The notes under the pieces: model-generated | Databases searched by the model: none | What the model was told of the DNA's origin: nothing | What the model saw: the letters and a program-made list of their open reading frames with translations, nothing else | Shown here: one piece after another, positions 1-10,720 of the stretch | Layout: every line of letters begins with the position of its first letter | Numbering within the stretch: the stretch's first letter is position 1 | Translations under genes and position numbers: made by a program | Assembly (NCBI RefSeq): GCF_024346715.1 | Contig: NZ_AP024852.1 | Span: forward strand, 3,410,001 to 3,474,000 | Length of the DNA stretch: 64,000 nt | Direction of reading: 5' to 3' | From: Photobacterium swingsii | GTDB taxonomy: Bacteria; Pseudomonadota; Gammaproteobacteria; Enterobacterales; Vibrionaceae

Positions 1-966
1 CACAACAGCATCGAAACGCTCACGAAATTTCACACTCTTTAATGTGTTTCCTCGGATCCCTGCCGAATGGCTAACAATCACCTCCATCATGGATTGACCA
101 TTAAGGTGATGCTGCCCAAACAACTGCAAGCCTTCTATCTCTTGTAAAGTCGTCACACTTTCCACATCACCGCAGAATAACAACCGATCGCCCGCCTGTA
201 ATTTGGTGTCAGGACAGACAGGTGCGATAGTTTGTCCATCACGGATCACCTCCGCCAAGAATAAACGTCGCAAAGCACGCAAACCATTCTCTGCAACCGA
301 CTTCCCCGCCAAAGGAGAAAGCGGTTCTATTTTAGCTTCAAGAAAGTAAGGTAAAGCATCTTGCTGATGATCATCATGGCTTGGCAAAAAGTAACTAAGA
401 GGTATAACAATCAGCATACCTGCGACCAATACTGCTAACCCAATTAAGGTTGGCGCAAAGAAATTGAGGCTTGGCAGCCCGGCATCTTCAACAAAGCTAT
501 TGATAATTAGATTGGTTGAAGTGCCAATTAAAGTCAGGGTTCCCCCTAATATCGCAGCATACGACAGCGGGATCAGTAATTTAGAAGGCGCATGGCGTTG
601 ATTACGTTTTATCGCACCAATCAAAGACACCACCACAGCCGTATTATTGGTAAAAGAAGAGAGAAACGCGGTTGATAGACCAAGTTTAGCAATGACACTC
701 GATTGACCACCTCGTGAAATTTGCTGGCCAACCCAGCTGATCAAGCGCGTTTTTTCTAAAGCGATGGAAACAAGGATCAGCAATACCAAAGTCAGTAATG
801 ACGAATTAGTAAAATTACCGGCTAAAGTTGCCAAATCAATCATATTGGTTTGGTATCCCATAAACGCAGCACCTGCAAACAGAAATGCAGGTTTGATCCG
901 CGTTGTGAGCAAACAAGTAATTATCACCATTAGCATGGCAAGCACGATGCCTTGTTCCCAGTTCAT
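1..966 (-). CDS. SLC13-family permease with TrkA-C domains (partial, C-terminus outside window)
   Basis: The reading frame stays open from an ATG at 966 to the window edge (322 codons). The N-terminal part is strongly hydrophobic with several membrane helices. It contains the motifs SSFTNNTAVV and GTSTNLIINSF, which are typical of SLC13/DASS-type anion permeases. A soluble region follows (about residues 205-300) with the feel of an RCK_C/TrkA-C regulatory domain, for example LQAGDRLLFCGD. It begins 3 bp after the cysN stop, so it is the next gene of the cysG-cysD-cysN operon. Family knowledge and position suggest sulfate or another oxyanion as substrate; this is inference. The C-terminal half of the protein is missing from the window. 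Confidence 0.85.
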   Translation of the reverse strand, partial: MNWEQGIVLAMLMVIITCLLTTRIKPAFLFAGAAFMGYQTNMIDLATLAGNFTNSSLLTLVLLILVSIALEKTRLISWVGQQISRGGQSSVIAKLGLSTAFLSSFTNNTAVVVSLIGAIKRNQRHAPSKLLIPLSYAAILGGTLTLIGTSTNLIINSFVEDAGLPSLNFFAPTLIGLAVLVAGMLIVIPLSYFLPSHDDHQQDALPYFLEAKIEPLSPLAGKSVAENGLRALRRLFLAEVIRDGQTIAPVCPDTKLQAGDRLLFCGDVESVTTLQEIEGLQLFGQHHLNGQSMMEVIVSHSAGIRGNTLKSVKFRERFDAVV

Positions 967-969
967 CGG

Positions 970-2400
970 CTACCCCAGTTTACTGATATCTTTCGCTTCC
1001 CAGTGTGGGAAATGCTTCCGTACCAGTGCATTAAATTCCAACTCAAACGCACTGATATTTGCGGCACCAATGCTTTCACTATCTTGAGCTAAAGCCTGTT
1101 GGATCATGCCTGCCCCAACTGTCACATTGGTTAAGCGATCAATAATGATAAAACCGCCAGTATCGGTACTGTGTTGATAGCCATCTACCGCTATCGCTTC
1201 AGTCAATGTCACTTCGCAAACACCAATACCATTGAGCGGTAATGTGTCAGTCGAAAACGTATCGAGGTTATTAATATCCACTTGATGACGAATAGCTTGT
1301 ACCGAGCCTACGGTTTTCTTTCCGGCTATTTTTACATCATACTGACGACCTACCTCTAAGGGCGCTTCTGCCATCCAAACAATATCGGCTAGCACACGAT
1401 CACTGAGGGGCACGTCATCATTTGCGGCAACTATGGTGTCACCACGACTGATATCAATCTCATCAGCCAATGTCAGGGTTACCGCCTGGCCGGGATAAGC
1501 TTTTGGTAAATCACCGTCAAAAGTGACAATACGCTCTACGACCGAGGCTTTACCCGATGGCAAGACTTTCACCGCATCACCAGCTTTGATCACTCCAGTT
1601 GCAACCGTCCCCGCAAAACCTCGAAAATCGAGATTAGGACGATTTACATATTGCACGGGGAAACGTAGAGCTTCGCTTTCTCGTTCTTGGCCAAAATCGA
1701 CATTTTCAAGCAAGGTAAGTAAAGAGTCCCCGTTGTACCATGGTGTTTTACTGCTAAGGCTCACCACGTTATCGCCTTCAAGCGCAGACAAAGGCACTAA
1801 CTGGATATCAATGTTACGATTGAGTTTCTTAGCAAAAGCCAGGTAATCCTCTTTAATCGACTCAAAGCGTGCTTGCTCGAACCCCACAAGGTCCATCTTA
1901 TTAATCGCGACCACAAAATGGCGAATACCCAGTAAGCTGGCGATATAAGAATGGCGACGCGTTTGATCCAAGACCCCTTTACGCGCATCAATCAGGATCA
2001 CAGCAACATCACAAGTCGATGCCCCTGTTGCCATATTACGGGTGTACTGTTCATGGCCTGGGGTATCAGCAATGATGAACTTACGCTTTTTGGTCGAGAA
2101 ATAACGGTAAGCCACATCGATGGTGATCCCTTGCTCACGCTCTGCCTGCAACCCATCCACCAGCAGTGCGAGGTCTGGTTTATCCCCTGTCGTCCCCACT
2201 TTTTGACTATCGGTATGAATTGCAGCCAATTGATCTTCATAAATCTGGTGAGAATCGTGGAGCAAACGCCCAATTAGGGTACTCTTTCCATCATCCACGG
2301 AGCCACAGGTTAAAAAGCGCAGTAGTGACTTGTTATGGTGCTGGTCAAGGTAGGCTTCAATGCCTAACTCAGCCACTTGTTGTTCAATAAGACTGTTCAT
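970..2400 (-). CDS. cysN: Sulfate adenylyltransferase subunit 1 (GTPase)
   Basis: Large, GTP-hydrolysing subunit of ATP sulfurylase. It couples GTP hydrolysis to formation of adenosine 5'-phosphosulfate by CysD in the cytoplasm. The G-domain shows [15 protein letters not shown] (P-loop), [12 protein letters not shown] and NKMDLV, followed by EF-Tu-like beta-barrel domains. Full length, about 476 residues. A GTG at 2403 directly precedes the ATG at 2400 in frame; I take the ATG. It lies 10 bp downstream of cysD and 3 bp upstream of the permease gene, so the set is one operon. No fused CysC (APS kinase) domain is present, so cysC probably lies beyond the left edge. Confidence 0.97.
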   Translation of the reverse strand: MNSLIEQQVAELGIEAYLDQHHNKSLLRFLTCGSVDDGKSTLIGRLLHDSHQIYEDQLAAIHTDSQKVGTTGDKPDLALLVDGLQAEREQGITIDVAYRYFSTKKRKFIIADTPGHEQYTRNMATGASTCDVAVILIDARKGVLDQTRRHSYIASLLGIRHFVVAINKMDLVGFEQARFESIKEDYLAFAKKLNRNIDIQLVPLSALEGDNVVSLSSKTPWYNGDSLLTLLENVDFGQERESEALRFPVQYVNRPNLDFRGFAGTVATGVIKAGDAVKVLPSGKASVVERIVTFDGDLPKAYPGQAVTLTLADEIDISRGDTIVAANDDVPLSDRVLADIVWMAEAPLEVGRQYDVKIAGKKTVGSVQAIRHQVDINNLDTFSTDTLPLNGIGVCEVTLTEAIAVDGYQHSTDTGGFIIIDRLTNVTVGAGMIQQALAQDSESIGAANISAFELEFNALVRKHFPHWEAKDISKLG

Positions 2401-2410
2401 CACTCTTTCC

Positions 2411-3319
2411 TTAGAAGTAACCCTGACGCTTTTTCAATTCCATCGAGCCTGATTGGTCGTGATCAATCGCTCGCCCTTGGCGCTCACTGGATGTCGCGAC
2501 CAGCATCTCTTCAATGATCCCTGGCAGCGTGTCGGCCTGCGATTCAATCGCCCCAGTTAGCGGGTAGCAGCCTAACGTGCGGAAACGGACACTTTTTTGC
2601 TGAATACTTTCCCCCGGTTCGAGCTTCAACCGATCGTCATCAGCCATGATCAACATGCCATCTCGCTCTACCACAGGGCGAACATCAGACAAGTACAGAG
2701 GCACAATTTCGATACTCTCTAGGTAGATGTATTGCCAAATATCGAGCTCAGTCCAATTCGATAATGGGAATACTCGAATACTCTCGCCTTTGTTAATTTG
2801 ACCGTTATAAGTTTTCCATAATTCAGGGCGCTGATTCTTCGGATCCCAGGTGTGGTTTTTATCGCGGAATGAATAAACACGCTCTTTAGCACGCGACTTT
2901 TCCTCATCACGGCGTGCTCCACCAAATGCCGCATCAAAACCATACTTATCTAACGCCTGCTTTAATCCTTGAGTTTTCATAATATCGGTATGTTTTGATG
3001 ACCCATGCTCAAAAGGGCTGATCCCCATCGCTAACCCCTCTGGGTTTTTATGTACCAAGAGATCAAAACCGTATTTCTTTGCCGTGCGATCACGAAATTC
3101 AATCATTTCGCGAAATTTCCAGTTGGTATCAACATGCAGCAAAGGAAATGGAATCTTGCCTGGGTAAAACGCTTTACGCGCCAGATGCAACATCACCGAT
3201 GAATCTTTACCGATGGAATACATCATTACGGGGTTATCGAACTCAGCAGCGACTTCGCGAATAATATGTATACTCTCCGCTTCAAGCTGCTTGAGATGAG
3301 TTAATCGTTTCGGGTCCAT
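2411..3319 (-). CDS. cysD: Sulfate adenylyltransferase subunit 2
   Basis: Catalytic ATP sulfurylase subunit, 302 residues: sulfate + ATP to APS + PPi, as a complex with CysN. The N-type ATP pyrophosphatase signature is visible in [19 protein letters not shown], followed by [10 protein letters not shown] and [15 protein letters not shown]. The frame is open further upstream to 3382, but the ATG at 3319 follows a GGAGAG ribosome site and matches the family N-terminus ([17 protein letters not shown]). The longer version would run back into cysG. The gap to the cysG stop is 13 bp, consistent with cotranscription. Confidence 0.97.
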   Translation of the reverse strand: MDPKRLTHLKQLEAESIHIIREVAAEFDNPVMMYSIGKDSSVMLHLARKAFYPGKIPFPLLHVDTNWKFREMIEFRDRTAKKYGFDLLVHKNPEGLAMGISPFEHGSSKHTDIMKTQGLKQALDKYGFDAAFGGARRDEEKSRAKERVYSFRDKNHTWDPKNQRPELWKTYNGQINKGESIRVFPLSNWTELDIWQYIYLESIEIVPLYLSDVRPVVERDGMLIMADDDRLKLEPGESIQQKSVRFRTLGCYPLTGAIESQADTLPGIIEEMLVATSSERQGRAIDHDQSGSMELKKRQGYF

Positions 3320-3332
3320 CACTCTCTCCATG

Positions 3333-4739
3333 CTATAGACTGACCACTGATCGTGGCTCTGATTGAATATCCTGATTGCCAAACCAACGTAGCTTTTCTG
3401 ATAGTGTCACGACCTCTCCCACCACGATTAATGATGGTGACGCCGCATTTTTTGCGAGCTCAGCCAGTTCACTTAACTGACCTTTAAAAATTTTCTGATT
3501 CTGTTGGGTACCGCGCTCAATAATGGCAATAGGAGTATCAGGCTGACGACCATATTGAAGTAGCTGTTGCTGAATATGGCTCGATTTCATCAAGCCCATA
3601 TAAATCACTAAGGTTTGCTTCCCACGTGCCAATACCGACCAATCGAGGGGATCATCATCAGATTTAGTGTGGCCAGTAATAAACATCGCGGTTTGCGCGT
3701 AATCACGGTGGGTTAATGGGATCCCGGCATACGCCGTCGCCCCTGCAGCAGCGGTAATGCCGGGAACCACTTGGAAAGGGATGCCAGCATCAAACAAGAC
3801 TTCAAGCTCTTCAGCCCCGCGACCAAACATAAAAGGGTCACCGCCTTTTAAACGCACCACCCGCTTACCTTGCTGGGCATATTTAACGATTAAGCGGTTG
3901 GTTTCTTGTTGCGGCACACTGTGAAAGCCCGCGCGTTTACCGACGCAAACCAAGTCTGCATCACGGCGGACTAAATCCATGATTTCATCTGAGACTAAAT
4001 AGTCGTACAACACCACATCTGCTTGTTGCATCAACTGCAATGCCCGTAATGTCAGCAATCCCGCGTCACCCGGACCTGCGCCAATAAGCGAGACCTCACC
4101 TTGTCGCTGCACAGTTTGCGATAAACGGATCAATTCCAATTCAGCAGCTTGCTCTTTTCCTGCAGCTACGAGTTGCGAGAAACGCCCGTCAAAGGCTTGC
4201 TCCCAAAACAAACGACGCGTAGCAAAGTCAGAAATAGTACGCTTAAGGCGATCACGAAAACGTCCAGCGATGTTCGCCATTGCGCCTAAGTGTTGCGGTA
4301 ATAGCGCTTCAATCTTTTCGCGGAGTAAACGCGCCAGTACAGGCGCTTTACCTGAAGAGGAAATCGCAACCACAATTGGAGAGCGATCGATAATAGAAGG
4401 AACGATAAAACTGCAGCGCTGGGTGTCATCGACGACATTGACTAATACTTGGCGTTGATTTGCAGATTGATACACTAATGCATTCAGTGCTTTTCGCTCG
4501 GTTGCAGCGATGGCAAGAAAAATGCCATCCAGTAGTTCAGGCGTGAATTCGGTGGCAATATGCGAGACTTGAAGATTAGCGACTGCAGAAAGGAAATCGG
4601 CATTGAGTTCAGGCGCAACCACACGAACATCCGCTCCTGCTTTGAGCAGCATCTGCGTTTTTCGCCATGCGACAGTATCACCCCCCACCACCACACACGG
4701 TCGGTGCTTTAAATCTGCAAAAATTGGCAAGTAGTCCAT
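3333..4739 (-). CDS. cysG: Siroheme synthase (trifunctional CysG)
   Basis: Makes siroheme for sulfite reductase. The N-terminal domain (about 1-200) is the NAD-dependent precorrin-2 dehydrogenase/ferrochelatase, with a Rossmann segment ([13 protein letters not shown]) and [18 protein letters not shown]. The C-terminal domain (about 215-460) is uroporphyrinogen-III C-methyltransferase, with [34 protein letters not shown] and [21 protein letters not shown]. At 468 residues it is full length. It is the first gene of the operon with cysD and cysN, so cofactor supply and sulfate activation are expressed together. The start at 4739 follows AGAGGG. The second glycine of the usual GGG nucleotide loop is present but the loop reads VVGGD, a mild variant. 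Confidence 0.96.
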   Translation of the reverse strand: MDYLPIFADLKHRPCVVVGGDTVAWRKTQMLLKAGADVRVVAPELNADFLSAVANLQVSHIATEFTPELLDGIFLAIAATERKALNALVYQSANQRQVLVNVVDDTQRCSFIVPSIIDRSPIVVAISSSGKAPVLARLLREKIEALLPQHLGAMANIAGRFRDRLKRTISDFATRRLFWEQAFDGRFSQLVAAGKEQAAELELIRLSQTVQRQGEVSLIGAGPGDAGLLTLRALQLMQQADVVLYDYLVSDEIMDLVRRDADLVCVGKRAGFHSVPQQETNRLIVKYAQQGKRVVRLKGGDPFMFGRGAEELEVLFDAGIPFQVVPGITAAAGATAYAGIPLTHRDYAQTAMFITGHTKSDDDPLDWSVLARGKQTLVIYMGLMKSSHIQQQLLQYGRQPDTPIAIIERGTQQNQKIFKGQLSELAELAKNAASPSLIVVGEVVTLSEKLRWFGNQDIQSEPRSVVSL

Positions 4740-5147
4740 GCCTGCGCCCTCTTTAATTCCTATTTAGAGCACTATAGACACAGCTTGATATTACCTGAAA
4801 TTCTAAAATTGTATTTTTTATTCCAAAAAGTTCGCATGAAACTTGGAAAGCAGAAATGAGAGAACACACACAATAAATTACCGCTAATTCGGGTAAAAAA
4901 GGCGACAAATGTGCCTAATTGGAATGATGTGGCTCTTTACCTAGTTCTTTTGGATGTAAGTTATGCTGTTTTTTTCTTAAATAGCACGGGCGTCATCTAG
5001 ACCGAAAATAAGAACTGCTGATGAGATAACATTTATCGCACTTAAAGTGAGAGTTACAGCACATTAAAGTAAGAATCAAACTTTCACTCGACATATTTTT
5101 TGTTACCTTAGCGCGGCTTTTCCTAACTCACTTTCTTGGAGTAAATC
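4740..5147. promoter_or_regulatory. Divergent intergenic region cysG / cpdB
   Basis: 408 bp between two divergent genes, AT-rich and without a credible gene. It must hold promoters for the cysG operon and for cpdB. On the minus strand TTTCAG and TATAGT spaced by 18 bp (about 4767-4796) are a possible but weak promoter for cysG. Regulation of the cys operon by CysB is expected from family knowledge, but CysB sites are too degenerate to call by eye. Upstream of cpdB the ribosome site is GGAG just before the ATG. I see no riboswitch-like structure. Confidence 0.4.
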
Positions 5148-7112
5148 ATGAAATTATCTGCCAAGCCTCTAACTATTGCGGTATTAGGTGGTTTATTGAC
5201 AATGGCTGGTCCTGCAACAGCAGAGACAATCAAGCTACGTATTCTTGAAACCACTGACATTCACATGAATGTGATGGACTTTGACTACTACAAAGATAAG
5301 CCAACGCTAAAAACAGGCTTAGTGCGTACCGCAACATTGGTAAAAGAAGCACGTGCAGAAGTGACCAATAGCCTATTGGTTGATAACGGTGACTTACTTC
5401 AGGGCAGCCCAATGGGCGACTACATGGCTGACAAAGGCATTAAAATGGGTGAAATCCACCCTGCTTATAAAGCCATGAACCAGCTAGACTACGAAGTGGG
5501 CAATATAGGTAACCACGAATTCAACTACGGTTTAGAGTTTTTGAAAAACTCGATTGCGGGCGCAAACTTCCCATACATTAATGCCAACGTTATTGATGTA
5601 AAAACAGGCAAAAATCTATTCACACCATACATCATCAAATCACATACGTTAAAAGATACCGATGGTATTGAGCACGAAGTGAAAGTGGGCTATATCGGTT
5701 TTGTTCCACCACAGATCATGATTTGGGATAAGAAGAATCTGGAAGGCCGTGTTGATGCGCTAGATATCAAACAAACGGCTGAAAAGTACGTACCACAAAT
5801 GAAAGCAGAGGGCGCAGATATCATTGTTGCGATTCCTCACTCAGGTATCTCTACTGATCCGTATAAAGTAAAAGCTGAAAACTCTACTTACTACCTCACC
5901 GATGTTAAAGATATTGATGTCATTGCATTTGGTCACTCACATGCTGTATTCCCAAGTAAGAGCTTTGCCAACGTACCTGGCGCTGATATAGAAAAAGGTA
6001 CCATCAATGGCGTAGCAGCTGTTATGCCGGGTCGCTGGGGTGATCACCTTGGTGTCGTTGACCTTGTACTTGAAAAAGAAGATGCAGGTTGGGAAGTCAG
6101 TGATGCGAAAACAGAAGCTCGCCCAATTTTTGATAAAGAAAAACGCGTAGCACTTGTTGAAGCAGACCAGAAAATGGTGAAAGCCGTTGAATCCGATCAC
6201 AAGGCAACACGTACTTTTGTCAATCAACCGATTGGTAAAGCTAGCGATGTCATGTACAGCTACCTAGCCTTGGTACAAGACGATCCAACAGTGCAAATCG
6301 TCAACCTTGCACAAAAAGATTATGTTGAGCGCTTTATTCAAGGTGATCCTGACCTAGATGGTATTCCTGTTCTTTCTGCTGCTGCACCATTTAAAGCAGG
6401 CGGCCGTGGTAACGATCCAACAAACTTTACTGAAGTAGAGTCAGGTCAGCTAACATTCCGAAATGCAGCCGATCTTTACCTCTACCCAAATACCCTTGTT
6501 GCAATGAAAGTGACAGGTAAAGAAGTCAAAGAATGGCTTGAATGTTCAGCGGCACAATTTAACCAAATTGATGTCAACAGCACAGCACAACAAGGCCTGA
6601 TCAATTGGGATGGTTTCCGCACTTACAACTTTGATGTGATTGATGGCGTTAACTATGCCATCGACATTTCTCAGCCAGCGCGTTACGACGGTGACTGTAA
6701 ACTGGTGAATGCTGATGCTGAACGTATTCAAACGTTGACCTTTAACGGCAAACCGGTAGATCCAAAACAGGACTTCATTATCGCTACCAATAACTACCGC
6801 GCATACAGTGGTAAGTTTGCGGGTACAGGTGAGAAGTTTGTCGCATTTGCATCACCAGATGAAAACCGTACTGTACTATCAGATTACATCAGCCGAGTGA
6901 GCAAAGAGAAAGGTCAAGTGATCCCTAGCGCGGATAACAACTGGCACTTTGCACCACTGAAAAGTGACAAAAAACTCAACGTCACTTTTGAAACATCACC
7001 AACAGACAAAGCGGCTGCGTTTATTAAAGAGAAAGGCGTCTACCCGATGACTAACGTCGGTTCAGACAAGGTAGGTTTTGCGGTTTACCGTATCGATCTA
7101 CAGGCAAAATAA
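5148..7112 (+). CDS. cpdB: 2',3'-cyclic-nucleotide 2'-phosphodiesterase / 3'-nucleotidase, periplasmic
   Basis: 654 residues with a clear Sec signal peptide ending near ATA-ETIK. The calcineurin-like metallophosphatase domain follows, with metal-binding motifs [20 protein letters not shown] and [15 protein letters not shown], then GHSH near residue 262. The C-terminal 5'-nucleotidase domain carries [21 protein letters not shown] and [13 protein letters not shown]. It hydrolyses 2',3'-cyclic nucleotides and 3'-nucleotides in the periplasm so that the nucleoside can be taken up. Length is normal for CpdB. The gene stands alone, with a GGAG ribosome site and a strong terminator after it. Confidence 0.95.
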   Translation: MKLSAKPLTIAVLGGLLTMAGPATAETIKLRILETTDIHMNVMDFDYYKDKPTLKTGLVRTATLVKEARAEVTNSLLVDNGDLLQGSPMGDYMADKGIKMGEIHPAYKAMNQLDYEVGNIGNHEFNYGLEFLKNSIAGANFPYINANVIDVKTGKNLFTPYIIKSHTLKDTDGIEHEVKVGYIGFVPPQIMIWDKKNLEGRVDALDIKQTAEKYVPQMKAEGADIIVAIPHSGISTDPYKVKAENSTYYLTDVKDIDVIAFGHSHAVFPSKSFANVPGADIEKGTINGVAAVMPGRWGDHLGVVDLVLEKEDAGWEVSDAKTEARPIFDKEKRVALVEADQKMVKAVESDHKATRTFVNQPIGKASDVMYSYLALVQDDPTVQIVNLAQKDYVERFIQGDPDLDGIPVLSAAAPFKAGGRGNDPTNFTEVESGQLTFRNAADLYLYPNTLVAMKVTGKEVKEWLECSAAQFNQIDVNSTAQQGLINWDGFRTYNFDVIDGVNYAIDISQPARYDGDCKLVNADAERIQTLTFNGKPVDPKQDFIIATNNYRAYSGKFAGTGEKFVAFASPDENRTVLSDYISRVSKEKGQVIPSADNNWHFAPLKSDKKLNVTFETSPTDKAAAFIKEKGVYPMTNVGSDKVGFAVYRIDLQAK

Positions 7113-7135
7113 AGTCATCTCCTTTCCCCCTTATA

Positions 7136-7167
7136 AAGACCGTCGCTTTTGCGGCGGTCTTTTTTTG
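7136..7167 (+). terminator. Rho-independent terminator of cpdB
   Basis: Stem AAGACCGTCGC, TTTT loop, GCGGCGGTCTT (one G-T pair), followed by a run of T. Confidence 0.9.
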
Positions 7168-7205
7168 TTATGCTATCTTTATTCTCACTTCTCAATGAGT
7201 TCAGC

Positions 7206-7787
7206 ATGAAAGCAGCACTGCACCATTTTTTACGGCAATTTGGGTTAAATGATGAAGAGGCTCAAGCCGTTACCGCACAAGCAACCCCTCTGGAATTACC
7301 GACTCGCCATATCTTGATCCACCAAGGTCAAACCGCGGAACACTTTTACTTTTTAGCTGAGGGAGTATGCCACGCCTGTTACTTAACAGAAGAAGGTCGT
7401 GCTTTTAGTAAAGAATTCTACTGGGAACAAGAAACCATTATCGGCTTCGAAGCGCTAACCACGCATGGTCATTCCCCCTTTTTGCTTGAAACGCTGACCA
7501 CCAGCCGTATCTTAGCCTTGCCAATTCGTTTACTCACACAATGGCGCACCCAACGCCACCCTGTTTATACCGCTTTGCTTGAACGACAGCTCACCTTTAA
7601 AGAAAACAAAGAGCGTTTTATGCTGATGTATAGTCCAGAGGAACGCTATCGATTATTTGCTAACAACTTTGCACAACTGGACGTTCAAATCACCGATAAA
7701 CAACTCGCCTCTTATCTGGGGATCACAGCCACTAGCCTCAGCCGCATAAAAGCGCGACAGGATGAAGAGAAAGGCTTGAAAAAATAA
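7206..7787 (+). CDS. Crp/Fnr-family transcriptional regulator
   Basis: 193 residues. The N-terminal half looks like a cyclic-nucleotide-binding-type sensory domain (HILIHQGQTAEHFYFLAEGVCHACYL) and the C-terminus has a short helix-turn-helix (DKQLASYLGITATSLSRIKAR). No cysteine cluster like that of FNR is present. The ligand is unknown and binding of cAMP is not implied, since residues needed for it are not evident. The frame is open upstream through the cpdB terminator, so I chose the ATG at 7206, where homology-like sequence begins. The upstream ribosome site is weak. Targets cannot be inferred from the neighbourhood. Confidence 0.8.
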   Translation: MKAALHHFLRQFGLNDEEAQAVTAQATPLELPTRHILIHQGQTAEHFYFLAEGVCHACYLTEEGRAFSKEFYWEQETIIGFEALTTHGHSPFLLETLTTSRILALPIRLLTQWRTQRHPVYTALLERQLTFKENKERFMLMYSPEERYRLFANNFAQLDVQITDKQLASYLGITATSLSRIKARQDEEKGLKK

Positions 7788-7896
7788 CGTAAAAAGAATG
7801 ACTATTTGAGTAAAGCGATGATAAATAAAGCATCGCCACTATTTCGTAATAATGACTGGCTTTGAAAAGCCGCTCTTGAAGAGATGAGAATACCGT

Positions 7897-8358
7897 ATGC
7901 AATGGCACTGTTTACCATTTGAACAACTGACAACTCACCAACTGTATGATCTGCTAAAAGCTCGTGTTGACGTCTTTGTGGTAGAGCAAAATTGCCCTTA
8001 CCACGAATTAGATGAACATGACCGTCACCCAGACACGCAACATTTACTGGCTTACGATAATGATCAGTTAGTGGCGTATTTGCGTCTTCTTCCTGCAGGT
8101 GCGACTTACGATAATGTCAGCATAGGCCGAGTATTAACAACAAGTCATGCACGCGGAAAAGGTCTTGGTCATCAGTTATTAACGAAGGCACTGGACGCAG
8201 CACAAACACAATGGCCAGATCAAACCATAGACATTGGCGCACAAGATCATTTGCAAGCATATTATAAAGAATATGGATTTACGGCAATTTCAGCGATGTA
8301 CTTAGAAGATGATATTCCGCACATTGATATGCGATTGGAAAAAACTATTACTCGTTAA
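7897..8358 (+). CDS. GNAT-family N-acetyltransferase, ElaA-like
   Basis: 153 residues with the ElaA pattern: LYDLLKARVDVFVVEQNCPYHELD near the N-terminus, then SIGRVLTTSHARGKGLGHQLL, the acetyl-CoA-binding loop (R-x-x-G-x-G/A type), and IDIGAQDHLQAYYKEYGF at the C-terminal end of the fold. The acetyl acceptor is not known for this family. It is a single gene with its own downstream terminator. Confidence 0.88.
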   Translation: MQWHCLPFEQLTTHQLYDLLKARVDVFVVEQNCPYHELDEHDRHPDTQHLLAYDNDQLVAYLRLLPAGATYDNVSIGRVLTTSHARGKGLGHQLLTKALDAAQTQWPDQTIDIGAQDHLQAYYKEYGFTAISAMYLEDDIPHIDMRLEKTITR

Positions 8359-8382
8359 TCGAGCTTCACTTCCTCATCAAGC

Positions 8383-8414
8383 AACAAAGCCGCATGATGC
8401 GGCTTTGTTATTTT
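8383..8414 (+). terminator. Terminator after the ElaA-like gene
   Basis: Perfect 12-bp stem AACAAAGCCGCA / TGCGGCTTTGTT with a 3-nt loop, followed by ATTTT. It lies between two converging genes and may serve both. Confidence 0.8.
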
Positions 8415-8457
8415 ATCGATAACCTCTGTCGTCCTATATCAGGAATACAAAACCTTT

Positions 8458-9144
8458 CTACTTACCTCGAGAAAAACTACCATCCGATAAACGGTAGTAC
8501 ATCACAGATTTACCACTGGTCGTTTCAATCTGAATCGCGTCAAGATCGCCAGACGCATTTTGCTTATAGCGGATCCATTGGCCCGACTTAATTTTACTCA
8601 AGGGTTTATCTTTACCTTCAATAGCTGCCACCGCGTACAAATCAGATAAAGGCAGTGATTTCTCACGAAAGATATTCGCCAATGTTTGCCCTTGCTGAAT
8701 TTGGTAACGCTGCCACTCAAGGTCAGGCGCTTTAGTACGCGTCGATACCACTTTTGTTGCCGCCGGCTCGTTTGATACAGTCACCGAAGGAGTAATTGGT
8801 TCTAAACGTTGAATACGCTGCGGGGACACCGGCTCAGCTCGCTCTCCAACAGGAGGCAAATCATTGTTGCCCAAATTTAATGACACCTCACGGCGGACAC
8901 TATCAGCCTCTGGTTCTATCGTTGCACCAGGATCACTCGGCAATAACCACAGCACGATAACCACAGGCACTAATACAGCAAGTGCACGACGGTGTAGTTT
9001 CGGCAATGCCAACCAACGCTCTCGCAGTGGGGTTAGCGCCTCTAAACACTTTTCTTTCATCGCAGAGAGAGCCGCGCGATCAAACTGCAACTTTGGCAGT
9101 GTCCATTCGCTCTTTTTCTTTGAACGGCGTCTAGCCTGTCCCAT
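8458..9144 (-). CDS. OapA/YtfB-family cell-envelope protein with LysM-like domain
   Basis: 228 residues. A basic cytoplasmic N-terminus is followed by one membrane helix (about residues 53-68, ALAVLVPVVIVLWLL), a Pro/Val-rich linker, and a C-terminal OapA/LysM-like domain starting near YQIQQGQTLANIFREKSLPLSDLYAVA. This is a type II membrane protein with its glycan-binding-like domain in the periplasm. The E. coli relative YtfB is linked to cell division. The gene is divergent from fklB exactly as ytfB is in E. coli, which supports the assignment. Start follows GGAG. Confidence 0.85.
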   Translation of the reverse strand: MGQARRRSKKKSEWTLPKLQFDRAALSAMKEKCLEALTPLRERWLALPKLHRRALAVLVPVVIVLWLLPSDPGATIEPEADSVRREVSLNLGNNDLPPVGERAEPVSPQRIQRLEPITPSVTVSNEPAATKVVSTRTKAPDLEWQRYQIQQGQTLANIFREKSLPLSDLYAVAAIEGKDKPLSKIKSGQWIRYKQNASGDLDAIQIETTSGKSVMYYRLSDGSFSRGK

Positions 9145-9280
9145 AACTATTTCTCCATCACGAATACAGCAGAATACATCTACGACGCAAAAAGGGTGAC
9201 AATTCTTAACAAGAGTTTACCCACAAGGGTTGAAACTGTTATCCTGCCTGCTTTATTGACTCTAATTAAGAGATGACAAA

Positions 9281-9901
9281 ATGTCTGACGTTAAACTAGA
9301 TACAGTTGAAACTAAAGCAAGCTACGGTATTGGTCTACAAATGGGCCAACAACTAGCACAAAGCGGTCTTGAAGGCCTTAACGTTGCAGCTATCGCTAAA
9401 GGTATCGCAACTTCTCTAACTGGCGACATGCCAGAAATCGAAGTTGACGACATCAACAACGCACTTCGCGATCTACACACTCGTGCAGAAGAAGCGCGTG
9501 CAGAGCAAGCTAAAGCAGCTGCTGCTGACGGCGAAGCTTTCCTAAAAGATAACGCACTACGCGAAGAAGTTACAGTAACTGAATCTGGTCTTCAGTTCGA
9601 AGTGCTTGTTGAAGGCAACGGTGAAATCCCAACTTCAGACAAACAAGTACGTGTTCACTACCACGGTCAACTAACTGACGGTACTGTATTCGATAGCTCT
9701 GTAACTCGCGGTCAGCCTGCTGAGTTCCCAGTAACTGGTGTTATCGCTGGTTGGGTTGAAGCTCTACAAATGATGCCTGTAGGCTCTAAGTGGAAACTAT
9801 ACATCCCACAAAACCTAGCATACGGTGAGCGCGGTGCGGGTGCAGCTATCCCTCCATACGCAGCACTAGTATTCGAAGTTGAGCTTCTAGATATCCTGTA
9901 A
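9281..9901 (+). CDS. fklB: FKBP-type peptidyl-prolyl cis-trans isomerase FklB
   Basis: 206 residues. The N-terminal helical dimerisation region (about 1-90) contains [16 protein letters not shown]. The C-terminal FKBP domain contains [42 protein letters not shown] and [16 protein letters not shown]. It has no signal peptide, so it is cytoplasmic, which separates it from FkpA. Codon use is strongly biased to preferred codons, suggesting high expression. Confidence 0.96.
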   Translation: MSDVKLDTVETKASYGIGLQMGQQLAQSGLEGLNVAAIAKGIATSLTGDMPEIEVDDINNALRDLHTRAEEARAEQAKAAAADGEAFLKDNALREEVTVTESGLQFEVLVEGNGEIPTSDKQVRVHYHGQLTDGTVFDSSVTRGQPAEFPVTGVIAGWVEALQMMPVGSKWKLYIPQNLAYGERGAGAAIPPYAALVFEVELLDIL

Positions 9902-9924
9902 GTTACCCACTAACTTTCAGTTAC

Positions 9925-9950
9925 AAAACGGCGCGCTTGCGCCGTTTTTT
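9925..9950 (+). terminator. Terminator of fklB
   Basis: AAAACGGCG stem, CGCTTG loop, CGCCGTTTT followed by T residues. Confidence 0.9.
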
Positions 9951-10111
9951 ATATGTCCTGTAACCCTCTTATAGCTATAGCATTTTTTAGCCAATTTATT
10001 TGCTACGAATGCCACATTCTCCACTAGGCTTAATTACGTTACTGAGCATACGAGTATTTCCTCCAGTGAAATGCATCGACGCTCTAAGCCTTGGTTAAAT
10101 AGGAGAAAGCC

Positions 10112-10612
10112 ATGAAGTCATTTGCCTCAAAAAGCCACCTTTTCAGCACCATGTTGGCGCTACTTGCCTGCCTGAGTTTCAGTACCGCCGCTAATGCTTT
10201 CAGTTTTTCCGATCTGTTCGGTGGCAGTGACGAAAAAACTGAAACCGCCAGTGAAGCACTAAGCAATCCATTGACCGATATGCTAACCAGCCAGCTTGGG
10301 ATCAGTAACGAACAAGCCACAGGGGGCGCTGGTGCGCTATTAGCTCTTGCGAGCAAACAACTCACAGGCGATCAAGCCAGTGAACTCACCAATATGATCC
10401 CCGGTGCTGAAGGGTTAACAGGTGCCCTACCCGCAGGGCTTGGTAGCATGATCACCAATGCAGATAGCTTGAATAAAGTCTTTTCAACACTCGGTATGGA
10501 TCCAAGCATGGTCAGCCAATTCATTCCCATTGTCATGCAATTTATGGGGGATCAAGGTGCAAGCGCTGGCCTGATGGAAGCCGTGGGCAAAATCTGGAAC
10601 CCAGCCAGTTAA
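10112..10612 (+). CDS. DUF2780 exported protein of unknown function
   Basis: 166 residues with a clear signal peptide (hydrophobic core SHLFSTMLALLACLSF, cleavage near ANA-FS). The mature part is helical and rich in Gly, Ala, Leu and Ser, with the GGAGALLALASKQL and GAEGLTGAL pattern of the DUF2780 family. No catalytic motif is visible. Ribosome site AGGAGA. The function is unknown; export to periplasm or outside is the only supported property. Confidence 0.8.
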   Translation: MKSFASKSHLFSTMLALLACLSFSTAANAFSFSDLFGGSDEKTETASEALSNPLTDMLTSQLGISNEQATGGAGALLALASKQLTGDQASELTNMIPGAEGLTGALPAGLGSMITNADSLNKVFSTLGMDPSMVSQFIPIVMQFMGDQGASAGLMEAVGKIWNPAS

Positions 10613-10645
10613 CATCAGTACATTCATTTTTCGCGCGCATAGCAT

Positions 10646-10669
10646 ACAGGGTAGCCAAAGCTACCCTGT
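10646..10669. terminator. Stem-loop between converging genes
   Basis: ACAGGGTAGC, short loop, GCTACCCTGT. It has no T-tract on either side, so it is either a weak terminator or a 3'-end stabilising hairpin for the DUF2780 gene and the cysJIH mRNA. Confidence 0.45.
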
Positions 10670-10720
10670 CAGAGTTATGTAAGCATTGAAAATAAAAGAG
10701 TTAACGATTAATACCGAGAG

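Noticed and set aside
4918-5070. CRP site upstream of cpdB
   Set aside because: Partial TGTGA/TCACA-like words occur but spacing and symmetry are poor.
7149-7205. N-terminal extension of the Crp/Fnr regulator
   Set aside because: The in-frame extension begins inside the cpdB terminator stem and resembles no regulator sequence; ATG 7206 is preferred.
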